NCBI RefSeq assembly: GCF_002283365.1
Contig: NZ_MQWD01000001.1
Span: 1,731,390 to 1,795,389, forward strand
DNA from: Rubrivirga marina
Lineage (GTDB): Bacteria; Bacteroidota; Rhodothermia; Rhodothermales; Rubricoccaceae
Direction: 5' to 3'
DNA length: 64,000 bases
Shown piece by piece: positions 33,393 through 42,039 of this stretch. How positions within the stretch are numbered: the first letter of the stretch is position 1; each line of letters begins with the position of its first letter. The notes under the pieces were generated by a model, which had not been told where the DNA came from, did not search any database, and saw only the letters and a list, made by a program, of their open reading frames with translations. The position numbers and the translations under genes were made by a program.

Positions 33393-33770
33393 CTAGAGGG
33401 TTGTGAGGTGGAGGAGGTTGCCGTCGGGGTCTTTGAACCACACGAACCCGTCGTCGCCGCGGCGGTGGACGTCGCCGTCGAGCGTGAGGCCGGGGAGGTC
33501 GTAGTGCTCGAACGTCACGCCGCGGTCGCGGAGGCCCCCGACGACGGCGTCGAGGTCGGCGATGCCGCTGAACACGACGGCGTTGGCGCGGTTGGTGCCG
33601 GCCTCCTCGGAGGGGTAGACGACGAGCGTCGTGGCGCCGGTCTTGAAGAGGAGGACGCCCGTGCCCGCGTCGGCCTCGGCGTCGAGGCCGAGGAGGTCGC
33701 CGTAGAAGGCGCGGGCGCGGTCGAGGTCGCGCACGGCGACGATGGCGGAGGAGTCGTAGGCACCGAGCAT
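33393..33770 (-). CDS. VOC-family protein
   Basis: Protein of 125 residues with the glyoxalase fold: SAIVAVRDLDRARAFYGDLLGL, then GVLLFKTGATTLVVYPS, and WFKDPDGNLLHLTTL at the C-terminus, with the usual metal-ligand Glu replaced by Leu/His context (NLLH). This may lower or abolish metal binding at that site. First gene of a two-gene operon with the PhnB-like gene. Confidence 0.85.
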   Translation of the reverse strand: MLGAYDSSAIVAVRDLDRARAFYGDLLGLDAEADAGTGVLLFKTGATTLVVYPSEEAGTNRANAVVFSGIADLDAVVGGLRDRGVTFEHYDLPGLTLDGDVHRRGDDGFVWFKDPDGNLLHLTTL

Positions 33771-33813
33771 CGGGGCGGGGGAGTGCGATGCCCGAGCGTA
33801 TCGCTCGCCGGTG

Positions 33814-35553
33814 TCAACCGCCTGTCTGTGTGCGAACCGTGTCGGGCGCGAGCGTGAGGCGGGCGCGGGGCGGCGTCGAGTCCGGGGCGACCGTGACGCG
33901 GCTCGCGGGGGCCCCGGCGCCCACGAGCCGCTGGCGGGCGGCGCGGACGGAGGTCGTGTCCCCTTCGAGGGCCAGCCCGAGGCGGGGGTAGGCGGCGAGG
34001 AGCGACGCGAGGGGCCGGGCCGCGGCCGAGTCGGGGAGCGCGCGCGGGCCGAGGACGACGGCCCGCGTCCGGGCCTGGGCCCCGTCGACTCCGAGCGCGC
34101 GCGCGGCCTGCCGGGCGACCGTCACCTCGGCCTCAGGCGGGAGCGGCCGAGGCGCGGCGTACGCGACCTCCAGCACGGGCCCCGACCGGTCGGCCTCGAC
34201 CACGATCCGCCCGCCGACGATCTGGACGCCGTCGGGGAGCGCGAGGCTCTGGAGCGCGTCCGAGAGCCGGCCGCGGACGACGGCGAGCGCCGTCGGCAAC
34301 TCGGGCGGCGTGGCCGCGCCGGACCGAGAGGAGGGCGGGGACGGGAGCGCCGCGGCGAACGCGGCGAGGTCCCCCGACGAGGCGAGGACCTGCTCAAGGT
34401 CGAGCGTGACGGCCTCGCCGGCCAGGCCCGTGGCCCGCGCGGCGAGCGCCGCCTCCTCGTCCTCCGTGATCCACGAGGTCGTCGCGACCCGGAGGCGGAC
34501 GGCCGAGGTGGCCTCGCCGTGCTGGACCTCCCGGTCGAGCACGAACGCCCGGTCTTCGGCCCGGAGGTCGGCCTCGACGGCGTCGACGGCCGCCGCCACG
34601 CGCGCCTCGCGGACGATCTGCATCAGCGAGGTCGTGAGCGGGACCGACACGGCGGCCATGAACGCGACGACGATGAGCGCCCGCGTCTGCGGCCGGGCGA
34701 GCCCGGGGAGCCGGTCGAGCCAGCGGGCCCCGCTGAGCCGCGCCGCGAGGCCGGTCGCCGTGCCCGACCGGTGCCACTGGCGGGCCGCCTCGACGACCGG
34801 CGCCCGGTGCATCCCGATCAGGAAGAACACGGCCATCCCGCTGAGCACGATCCCGGCGAGGTTGGCCCCGAAGAGCAAGAGCGCGCCCCGCGTGATGCTC
34901 CACTGCGCCGTCGCCACGCCGAAGCCGGCGGCGCCGAGCGGTGGGACGAGGGCGACGGCGACGGCCACGCCCGGGATCGAGGCCGAGAGCCGAGCCTCGC
35001 GCGAGGCCGTGACGACGGCGCCCGCGAGTCCCGAGAACACGGCGATGCCGAGGTCGAGCGTCGTCGGCCGCGTCCGCGCCGCGATCTCGTCGGTCACGGT
35101 CTGGAACGGGAGGAGCAGCGTGAGCCCCGCGGCGAGCGCCACGATCCCGAGGGCCCCGAGCAGGACGGCCGCCCCGGTCTGCACGAACAGCCGCCCATCG
35201 CCGACCGTGAGCGCGAGCGACAGGCCGAGGAGCGGGCCCAGGAGCGGCGCCACGAGCATGGCCCCGATGACGACGGCCGTCGAGTTGAGGACGAGCCCGA
35301 GCGTGGCGATCGCGCCCGAGAGGAAGAGGACGAGCCAGAACGGGAGGTCCGTGTCGGTCCCGGCCTCGGCGGTCTCGCGGTAGAGCGCGGGGCGGTCCCA
35401 CGTGCGGAGGCCGAACTGGCGCCGCGCGGCCTCCTCGACGGCCGAGTCGCCGTTGTCCTCGGGCGCGTGCTTGAGGACGGGGTCTTCGGTGTCGCCGTCG
35501 GGGGCGCCCGCCTCGGGGGCGCCGTCAGGCGGGGGCGCGTCGGGATCGGGCAT
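33814..35553 (-). CDS. DUF389 / TIGR00341-type membrane protein
   Basis: Integral membrane protein of 579 residues. After an acidic N-terminus there is a cluster of hydrophobic helices typical of DUF389: FWLVLFLSGAIATLGLVLNS, TAVVIGAMLVAPLLGPLLG, LGIAVFSGLAGAVVTASR, SIPGVAVAVALVPPLGAAGF and NLAGIVLSGMAVFFLIG. The C-terminal half (from about residue 320) is a soluble alpha/beta region with a possible repeat. Family function unknown. ATG at 35553 follows a C-rich leader. Confidence 0.85.
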   Translation of the reverse strand: MPDPDAPPPDGAPEAGAPDGDTEDPVLKHAPEDNGDSAVEEAARRQFGLRTWDRPALYRETAEAGTDTDLPFWLVLFLSGAIATLGLVLNSTAVVIGAMLVAPLLGPLLGLSLALTVGDGRLFVQTGAAVLLGALGIVALAAGLTLLLPFQTVTDEIAARTRPTTLDLGIAVFSGLAGAVVTASREARLSASIPGVAVAVALVPPLGAAGFGVATAQWSITRGALLLFGANLAGIVLSGMAVFFLIGMHRAPVVEAARQWHRSGTATGLAARLSGARWLDRLPGLARPQTRALIVVAFMAAVSVPLTTSLMQIVREARVAAAVDAVEADLRAEDRAFVLDREVQHGEATSAVRLRVATTSWITEDEEAALAARATGLAGEAVTLDLEQVLASSGDLAAFAAALPSPPSSRSGAATPPELPTALAVVRGRLSDALQSLALPDGVQIVGGRIVVEADRSGPVLEVAYAAPRPLPPEAEVTVARQAARALGVDGAQARTRAVVLGPRALPDSAAARPLASLLAAYPRLGLALEGDTTSVRAARQRLVGAGAPASRVTVAPDSTPPRARLTLAPDTVRTQTGG

Positions 35554-35662
35554 GAGGGGCGGAGGGCGAACGGCGGAGACGACGGAGCCCGCGTGTCGGG
35601 TCCCGGGCACACGGGGCGCGGGCGGGGGGCATGCCGGAGCCGCCCGCCCTCTCGTCCATCGT

Positions 35663-35680
35663 CGCCTCGGCGTCGAGGCG
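35663..35680. repeat. Palindromic element copy 10 (intergenic, short stem)
   Basis: CGCCTCG GCGT CGAGGCG, a 7-bp stem followed by the GGCGGAG flank seen at other copies. It lies between the SixA-like gene (3' end) and the DUF389 gene (5' end). Confidence 0.7.
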
Positions 35681-35700
35681 GGCGGAGCCGGTCCGGTCCG

Positions 35701-36348
35701 CTACCCTTCCTTCGGGGCCTCGACGCCGCCGCGGGGGAGCGAGGCCGGCCGGTACGGCGGGTCCTTCGGCGCGGCCGTCTTCTCGGCCCGGGCCTCCGCC
35801 TTCTTCTGTGCCTCGATGGCCTTGTCGATACTCTTCTTGAGCTTCCGGTAGGCGTTCGGGCGGAGCGCGGCCGGCGGGAGGAGGAACGCCAGGCTCCCGC
35901 GGCCCGGCGCCACGTCGGCCCACGAGGCGACCTCGACGTCGACGCGGGCGAGGGAGGCCGTCTTCATCTCGATCCGCCCGCCGCCGATGAGGAGCGACAC
36001 GAGCCCGCTCCACGCCGGCTCGTGGCCGACGACGATGAGCGTGTCGGCGCTGTCGGGCTCCGAGCGGATCTGGTCGAGGACGGCCTCCGGCGAGGCCTCG
36101 TAGAGCGCGTCCGTCACGCGGGCCGGGCCGGACCAGCCGCCGGCCTCGGCCGCGATCGCCAGCGTCTCGCGCGCCCGCACGGCCGACGACGTGAGCGCCC
36201 GGTCGGGCACGACGCGGGCCGTCGTCACGAACCGGCCCATCTTGCGGGCGCCTTTCTGGCCGCGGTCGGCGAGCGGGCGCTCGTGGTCGGCGCCGTAGTC
36301 GGCGTCCCAGTCGGACTTCCCGTGGCGGAGGAGGAGGATCGTCTTCAT
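35701..36348 (-). CDS. SixA-like histidine phosphatase
   Basis: Histidine-phosphatase-superfamily protein of 215 residues. The RHG motif is at residues 8-10 (LLLRHGKSDW, His9 the phospho-acceptor), a second Arg in SSAVRARETL, and the distal catalytic His in VVGHEPAW. This matches SixA-type phosphohistidine phosphatases, which act on HPt domains, but the protein is longer than SixA (161 aa) by a Lys/Ala/Glu-rich tail (KSIDKAIEAQKKAEARAEK). No phosphorelay gene is adjacent; substrate is uncertain. Confidence 0.85.
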   Translation of the reverse strand: MKTILLLRHGKSDWDADYGADHERPLADRGQKGARKMGRFVTTARVVPDRALTSSAVRARETLAIAAEAGGWSGPARVTDALYEASPEAVLDQIRSEPDSADTLIVVGHEPAWSGLVSLLIGGGRIEMKTASLARVDVEVASWADVAPGRGSLAFLLPPAALRPNAYRKLKKSIDKAIEAQKKAEARAEKTAAPKDPPYRPASLPRGGVEAPKEG

Positions 36349-36358
36349 GCGTGGGCTA

Positions 36359-37207
36359 CTACGGGAGGATGCCGGTGTGGGGCATGGCCGACGGGACGGT
36401 GCCCTGCGGCGTCGGCACCGCCGCCCCGCCGACGTCGAAGAACACGGTGTACCCGAACACGAGGATGAACCCGAGGACGCCGACGACGAGGGCCACGAGG
36501 AACGCGCCGTACGACGCCTGGAGCAGCCGGTACTTTTTCTGGAGCACGCTCCCGACCCCGTAGATGTCCTTCATCATCATCTCGTAGGTCCGGTTCGGGT
36601 CCATCACGACCTGCTTGAGCGAGTCGACGTACTGGCCCTGGGTCATGTGGCTGAAGTTGCCGAAGAAGAGGAGGTTCTTCCGCTCCCGGAGCGCCTCGTC
36701 GGGCGTGACCGCCACGTTCTGGACACGGGGCCGGGCCGAGAGCACGGCGAACACGAGCGAGACGAGGCACCCGAGCAGGAACAGCGACGTCGGGACGTAG
36801 AGCCAGGGGTTCTTCTCCATGCCCGGCGCGATCGACGCGATGAGGATCGAGACGATCAGGCCGTTGATCGAGATCATGATGTTGGCCTTGGCGTCAGCCA
36901 GCGTCGTGAGGTCCATGTTGACCCGGTAGCTCGACCGGAACAGGGTCTCGATCCCGCGCTTCGTGCCGAGCTCCTTGATGGCCGCGTCGGCCGCGGCGAT
37001 GGCGCCCTCGGTCGAGCCGATGTCGGTCATCTCGTGGGCGGCCTTGTCCTTCTTCTTTTTCTTCTTCGGCGCGTCGTCGTCCGCGGGGACCGGCACGTCG
37101 CGGGGCCCGGCCACCTGGCTCATGTCGACGGTCTCGCCGGGGGCGGGCGGGGCGCCGTCGCCGGCCGCGGCGCCCGTCATGGTGTCGGGAGTGGAGGGAG
37201 TGTCCAT
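36359..37207 (-). CDS. Pycsar-effector-like (DUF5706/PycTM) membrane protein
   Basis: Membrane protein of 282 residues. A disordered N-terminus with a Lys cluster (residues 48-55) is followed by the segment TLFRSSYRVNMDLTTLADAK and NIMISINGLIVSILIASI, the signature of the Pycsar effector domain. Transmembrane helices are at about 108-128, 136-158 and 235-256. In phage-defence Pycsar systems such proteins disrupt the membrane when a cyclase makes cCMP or cUMP. No nucleotide cyclase gene is present within this window, so a defence role is not shown. It lies 10 nt upstream of the SixA-like gene, and the two are probably cotranscribed. Relatives in Bacteroidota often carry an HD domain; this one does not. 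Confidence 0.72.
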   Translation of the reverse strand: MDTPSTPDTMTGAAAGDGAPPAPGETVDMSQVAGPRDVPVPADDDAPKKKKKKDKAAHEMTDIGSTEGAIAAADAAIKELGTKRGIETLFRSSYRVNMDLTTLADAKANIMISINGLIVSILIASIAPGMEKNPWLYVPTSLFLLGCLVSLVFAVLSARPRVQNVAVTPDEALRERKNLLFFGNFSHMTQGQYVDSLKQVVMDPNRTYEMMMKDIYGVGSVLQKKYRLLQASYGAFLVALVVGVLGFILVFGYTVFFDVGGAAVPTPQGTVPSAMPHTGILP

Positions 37208-37287
37208 GGCGTCGTGGGGCTGGCGGAGGATACGGGCCGCAGCGTCGAAACGTCCGAGACGAGCGACCTGGGGTCCGAGGGGGCAGG

Positions 37288-40200
37288 CTAATACGCGAAG
37301 CCGAGGCCGACGGTCACGAGCGTGGCCTCGTCCGAGGCGCCGACGGTGAGGTTCACGACGGCCCGGTCGAGGAGCCCGAACCAGAGGCCGCCGCCGTAGC
37401 CGAGCTGGAGGTCGTCGCCGGGGTAGGTCGCCGCGTCGAGCGTCTCGCAGGCGACGTCGAGCGCGCAATTCGGGGCGTCGGCCCAGACGCGGCCGGCGTC
37501 GGCGAACCCGAGCGCGCCGACCTCGAGGGGGAGGACGTAGGCGTCGACGTTGAACAGCTTGGCCCGGAGCTCGGCCGAGGCCGAGGCGGCCGTCCGCCCC
37601 GCGAACCGCTCGCGGCGGTACCCGCGGATCGAGCCCGGCCCGCCGAGCACGGCCGCGTCGAAGAACGGGAACTCCCCGAACCGGTGCTCGGCGCCGGTCC
37701 GGAGCGCGAGCGTGAGCTGAGGTGCGACCCGGAGCGGGACGTAGGCGACGGCCTGGCCGCCGACGGTCCCGTAGGTCTCGGCCGCGCCCGAGAGGCCGGC
37801 GAAGACCGAGCCTTCGGCCTCGAGGTGGAGACCCTGCCGCGGGTTCGCGCGCACGTCGGTCGTCGACGCCTCGAGGCGGGCGAAGCCGCCGGCGTGGGCC
37901 TGCCCCTCGAAGAGCGGGTCGGCGAGCCGCGAGATGGGCGCGAGGCCGGAGCCGTCGGGGAGGACGAGGAGCGAGTCGCGCGAGGGGTCGGCGTAGCGGG
38001 CCGTCGGGCCGAGGACGAGCCGGAGGCCCTCGCCGAGCGGCGTGCCCAGCCCGGCACGGGCCTGGACGCGGGCGAGGTCGACGCGGGCGAGGTCGCTGTC
38101 GACGTTCGGCGAGCCGTTGCCGAGCCCGTAGAAGTTGCGGGCGTAGCGCGGCGTCGAGGCGAGCGCGTCGACGTCGAGGTCGAACGCGCCGACGGCCTCT
38201 CGCATCCGCCCCCGGTACGAGCCGGCCACGCCGCCGGTCCCGGTCGCGACGTTGACGGCGACCGTGTGCGTCGCGGCAAACGGCCGGAGCCGGAAGCCCG
38301 GGACGTTCCACGTGATGCCGGCCCCGAGGATCACGCCGTCGGTGGCCTGGTAGCCCACGACGGGCACGTAGCCGCGCTTCCCGATGACGTGCTCGGTCTC
38401 GTCGTAGCGGTTGACGTCGGGCGCGTCGGAGCGGCGGTCCTCGACGTCCCGCCCCGCCTCGGTGAGCGTCGCGCCGTCGGGCGTGTCGTAGAGGGCGACG
38501 CCGCCGGCCGGGGCCGTGACCTCGTCCTCGCCGGCCCCGCCGATGATGCGGACCGCGATCCGGTTCGGGCCCGTGCCCGTCACGCGGAACGCGTCGCGGC
38601 CGGCGAACCCGTAGAGGCGGACCTCCTCGGTCTCGTCGGGCACGAACGTCCGTTCGTAGAGGAGCCGTCCGGCCTCGCCGCCGCCGTAGTGCCGCATCGT
38701 CACGTCGAGCGATCCGTCGGTGTGGCGGACGACCTCAAACAGCTCGCGTTGGTCGCTCCCGATGACGTCGACGGTGCCGGCCTGGAGCTCGTAGTACTCC
38801 ATGGCCCCGTCGACGAGGTTGTCGCGGCGGCCGCGGAGGACGTCGGTCCAGAAGTCGTGGAGCTGGTCGTAGATCGGGCCGGGGAGCGCGCGGAGGGCGC
38901 GGTCGATGGCCTCGTCGGTGAGGGCGGCCTGGAGGCTCTCGGCCTCCTCGCGCCAGGCGCCGGCGTCGAGCTCACCGAGGAACCGGCGGTCTTGGTAGAA
39001 CCCGTTCTGCGTGAGCCCCTCGATGCTGCCGTAGTCGTCGTCGAGCCGCTGGAGGCGCCGGTCGTAACCCACCTGGAGGAGCGGCTGAAGGAGCCCGCCG
39101 ATGTCGTAGAGCGCGAAGTCGCGGTCGCGGGCGACGGGCCGGTAGACCTTGCCGCGCGTCGAGTCGTCCCCGGTCAGCGTGGAGTCGAGGCGGCCGGGCT
39201 CGTAGGCCGCCCAGCGCCACTGGTCGGCGTGGCGGTCCCAGTCGGCGATGAGCATGTCGAAGAGGCGAGCCCGGAGGAACGCCCGCTGGTCGACGCGGTG
39301 GTCGTGGTCCTCGCGCATGTTCTCGCGGAGCGTCGGCGAGGAGTCGAGGTCGTCCATCCCCTCGAAGCCCGGCACGTCCGACATGTCGTCGTCGGGGCGG
39401 ATCTCGAAGAGGGCCAGCCGGTCGGCGAACAGCTCGCGATAGCGCCCGAGGCGGGGGTCGTCGGGGACGAGGACGATCTCGGGGTCGGGCTGCGGGATCC
39501 CGGCGGCCTCCGCCAGCGGGGCCACGACGAGCGCCGCGTACGGGTTCATGGCCGCCCGGAGCTCGAGGACCACGTCGCCGATGAGCCCGTCGCGGACCTC
39601 GTACGGGACCTGCGCGAGCCCGCTCTTCTCGAGGAGGCGGAGGCTGTACTCGTGACCGTCGCCGGCCTGGAGGTGGAGCGACGTCGTCTGGAGCCCGCCG
39701 CCGCGGTTGATCGGCGTGAGCCCGCCCTTCTCGGTCCCGATGTCGATCACGCGGAACTCGACGGGCGTCTTCCACACGTCGCGGTAGTTCCCGCCGAGGA
39801 GGAACCGCGTGGCCCAGTCGTTCTGGAACCGGTCGGTCACGAAGTCCTCGTCGGCCGCGCGCGTGACGGTCCCGCCGAGGTTGCTCGGCAGGTCGGCCGG
39901 GTCGAGGTCATTGGGCACCTCGGTGTCGACGAGCTCGGCGTTGGCCCCGGCGATCTCCGCGCGGAAGGTGACCGCCTCGGTCCCGTCGTCGGCGACCTCG
40001 ACGGTCTCGGTCCAGAGCCGGCCGTCGGCGTAGTAGACGAGCCGCTGGTAGCCCGGCTGCGAGGCGACGTAGAGCGCGCCGCCGGCGCCGGCCGCGGCCA
40101 CCTCGCCGCCCGCCGTGCCGGAGACGAGGTGGGTCTGCCGACGGAGCGTGTTGATCACGTCGTCGTAGGTCTGGAGGATCCGGTCGTGGCCGGCGGCCCA

Positions 40201-41034
40201 CACGAGCCCGTCGTGGAGCTCGGCGACGCGCCCGAGCGAGCCCCGGAGGGCGCGGTAGCGGGGCGAGGCGAGGTCCTGCGCGCTGAACCCGACGGTCCGC
40301 GAGGCGAGGCTCGTGAGCGGGTCGCCGCGGTAGCCGGCGTACGGCCCGCGCGAGATGATCGGGTGGTGGGCGAGGACCACGAGGCGGTCGTCGTCGCGGT
40401 CGAGGACGACCTGTTCGAGGATGCGCGCGACGTCGCCCGGCGTCCGGACGTCCTGGTCCTCGGCGTCGCCCTCGGGGCGCTCGCCGGCGTCGAGGAGCCA
40501 CCACGCCGTGTCGAGCACGAGGAGGCGGAGGCCCTCAGCGGCCTTCGTCTGCTTGGGCCCGCCGGCCTGGTCGCCCGGCGTGAGGACGTCCGTGCCGAAC
40601 GCGTCGTCGAGGAGGTCCTCTAGCCGCTGGACGCCGTCCTCGCCCTGCTCCCAGTCGCGGTCGCCGGGGACGACGATCACGTCGCCCTCGACGCCTTGGA
40701 GCGCGTCGATGAGCGCGCGGACGGGCGCCTCGGCCGCGGCGCGGTCCGAGTCGTTCTCGGGCGGGAGGCCGGAGGCAGTCACGTCGCCGAGGATGGCGAC
40801 CGTCACGTCTTGGCCGGCCGCACGGGCGGCGTCGCCGAGCGCGCGGAGGACGACCGGGTTGCCGCCGGCGCCGAGGTCGCCGGTGTTGGCGGCCAGGAAC
40901 ACTTGGTGCGCGATCTCCCCGTCGGGGAGCGGCGGAACGGGCTCGGCCCGGCGGTCCGGGGCGACGTAGGTAGCGGTCGTGGCGCATCCGGCGGCGAGGG
41001 CCACCAGGGCGAGGAGAGTCAGGGCGAGGCGCAT
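37288..41034 (-). CDS. Metallophosphatase fused to an Omp85-type beta-barrel, lipoprotein
   Basis: Very large envelope protein of 1248 residues with a lipoprotein signal (LVALAAGCAT). Residues about 40-330 form a calcineurin-like phosphoesterase with recognisable metal-site motifs (AILGDVTASG, VPGDRDWEQG, VVLAHHPIISRG, WAAGHDRI). The middle (about 450-800) resembles a kinase-like domain region in such proteins (DWDRHADQWRW, ARDRDFALYDIGG). The last 350 residues are a BamA/surface-antigen-type barrel, with GGPGSIRGYRRERFAG matching the conserved loop-6 RGY/F motif and a terminal aromatic (GLGFAY). Similar fusions occur in Bacteroidota. Whether the phosphatase faces the periplasm is unresolved. 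Confidence 0.82.
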   Translation of the reverse strand: MRLALTLLALVALAAGCATTATYVAPDRRAEPVPPLPDGEIAHQVFLAANTGDLGAGGNPVVLRALGDAARAAGQDVTVAILGDVTASGLPPENDSDRAAAEAPVRALIDALQGVEGDVIVVPGDRDWEQGEDGVQRLEDLLDDAFGTDVLTPGDQAGGPKQTKAAEGLRLLVLDTAWWLLDAGERPEGDAEDQDVRTPGDVARILEQVVLDRDDDRLVVLAHHPIISRGPYAGYRGDPLTSLASRTVGFSAQDLASPRYRALRGSLGRVAELHDGLVWAAGHDRILQTYDDVINTLRRQTHLVSGTAGGEVAAAGAGGALYVASQPGYQRLVYYADGRLWTETVEVADDGTEAVTFRAEIAGANAELVDTEVPNDLDPADLPSNLGGTVTRAADEDFVTDRFQNDWATRFLLGGNYRDVWKTPVEFRVIDIGTEKGGLTPINRGGGLQTTSLHLQAGDGHEYSLRLLEKSGLAQVPYEVRDGLIGDVVLELRAAMNPYAALVVAPLAEAAGIPQPDPEIVLVPDDPRLGRYRELFADRLALFEIRPDDDMSDVPGFEGMDDLDSSPTLRENMREDHDHRVDQRAFLRARLFDMLIADWDRHADQWRWAAYEPGRLDSTLTGDDSTRGKVYRPVARDRDFALYDIGGLLQPLLQVGYDRRLQRLDDDYGSIEGLTQNGFYQDRRFLGELDAGAWREEAESLQAALTDEAIDRALRALPGPIYDQLHDFWTDVLRGRRDNLVDGAMEYYELQAGTVDVIGSDQRELFEVVRHTDGSLDVTMRHYGGGEAGRLLYERTFVPDETEEVRLYGFAGRDAFRVTGTGPNRIAVRIIGGAGEDEVTAPAGGVALYDTPDGATLTEAGRDVEDRRSDAPDVNRYDETEHVIGKRGYVPVVGYQATDGVILGAGITWNVPGFRLRPFAATHTVAVNVATGTGGVAGSYRGRMREAVGAFDLDVDALASTPRYARNFYGLGNGSPNVDSDLARVDLARVQARAGLGTPLGEGLRLVLGPTARYADPSRDSLLVLPDGSGLAPISRLADPLFEGQAHAGGFARLEASTTDVRANPRQGLHLEAEGSVFAGLSGAAETYGTVGGQAVAYVPLRVAPQLTLALRTGAEHRFGEFPFFDAAVLGGPGSIRGYRRERFAGRTAASASAELRAKLFNVDAYVLPLEVGALGFADAGRVWADAPNCALDVACETLDAATYPGDDLQLGYGGGLWFGLLDRAVVNLTVGASDEATLVTVGLGFAY

Positions 41035-41056
41035 GCGGCCAGGGCGTGGGAGTCGG

Positions 41057-41905
41057 TCAGTCGGTGGGCGCGAAGCGGACGAGGCGGCCGGGGCCGGCCC
41101 CCCCCTCGCTGGCGACGTAGAGCGTGCCGTCGGCAGTAAAGGCGAGGCCCTCGGGCTGCGCCACCAGGCCGGGCGGGAAGTCGAGGACGCCGAGCACCTC
41201 GCCGTCCATGTCGACCACGGCGATCGCGGTCCGCACCGAGGAGAGGATGTAGAGGTGCCCCGTCGTCGGGTGGACCGCCAGCGCCGACGGCCGGAAGTTG
41301 ACGGCGCCGTCGACGAGGGCACGAGGGAGGGACACGACGGGCCGCTCGCTGAGCGTCTCCGTGTCGAGGTCGAACGCGTAGAGGGTCCGGACGTCGGCGT
41401 AGTTGTCGCCGGTGTCGGGGTCCTCGCCGGGCCACTCCTTGCAGGCGATGAGGAGCCGCCCGCCCGCGGCGTCGTAGGCCAAGCCCTCGGTGTCGTTCCG
41501 GTTCCGGAGCGGCGTCTCGATCCTCCGCACGGTCGGCGCGCCCGTCGAGTCGCGGGCGAGCCGGTAGAGGTCGCCGTCGCTGCGGAGGGCCCACACGGCG
41601 TCGCCGGGGACGAGCTCGACGCCCTCGAAGTCGCCCGCGCCCTCGAAATCGAGCCGGTCGACGATGGCCCCCGTCGCGGGGTCGACCTCGAAGACGGTCC
41701 CGGTCTCGTCCTGGACGGCGCCGAGGCGGCCGCTCGGGAGGACCGTCAGGCCGGAGATCTCCTGGAGCTCGGCCGGCAGCTCGAGGACGGCGTCGGGCGC
41801 GTCGAGGCGGTAGGGCACGCCGTCGTCGGGGCCGGGCGGGGGCGCGGAGCGGGAGCCGTCGGCGCAGGCGCCGAGCGCGAGGAGGGCGAGGAGGAGGGGG
41901 CGCAT
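41057..41905 (-). CDS. YjiK/SdiA-regulated-like beta-propeller lipoprotein
   Basis: Lipoprotein of 282 residues (signal MRPLLLALLALGACAD). The mature part is a propeller of the SdiA-regulated/YjiK family: LQEISGLTVLPSGRLGAVQDETG, GAGDFEGVELVPGDAVWALRSDG, NDTEGLAYDAAGGRLLIACKE, PSALAVHPTTGHLYILSS and QPEGLAFTADGTLYVASEGG. Family role is unknown, perhaps binding or scavenging at the envelope. It lies 22 nt upstream of the metallophosphatase-Omp85 gene on the same strand, so they likely form an operon. Confidence 0.85.
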   Translation of the reverse strand: MRPLLLALLALGACADGSRSAPPPGPDDGVPYRLDAPDAVLELPAELQEISGLTVLPSGRLGAVQDETGTVFEVDPATGAIVDRLDFEGAGDFEGVELVPGDAVWALRSDGDLYRLARDSTGAPTVRRIETPLRNRNDTEGLAYDAAGGRLLIACKEWPGEDPDTGDNYADVRTLYAFDLDTETLSERPVVSLPRALVDGAVNFRPSALAVHPTTGHLYILSSVRTAIAVVDMDGEVLGVLDFPPGLVAQPEGLAFTADGTLYVASEGGAGPGRLVRFAPTD

Positions 41906-42008
41906 GAACGGCCATGAACGCGACCGCGGGGCGTGGGTTCGTGGGCGGGTCGAACGGTGTGTGGGAATTCCATGTGCGCCAGGGGCCGGAGGAGTGCGCG
42001 CGCGGGTC

Positions 42009-42016
42009 TAGATTTG
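42009..42016 (+). promoter_or_regulatory. Candidate recC promoter -7 element TAGATTTG
   Basis: Exact TAnnTTTG match 23 nt upstream of the recC GTG start, in a locally AT-richer stretch. No -33 TTTG at the expected distance. Confidence 0.45.
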
Positions 42017-42039
42017 GACCCAACTGAGTCGTCCCGTTC

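Noticed and set aside
36359..37207. A complete Pycsar anti-phage system
   Set aside because: Only the effector-like protein is present; no cyclase gene lies within the window on either side.
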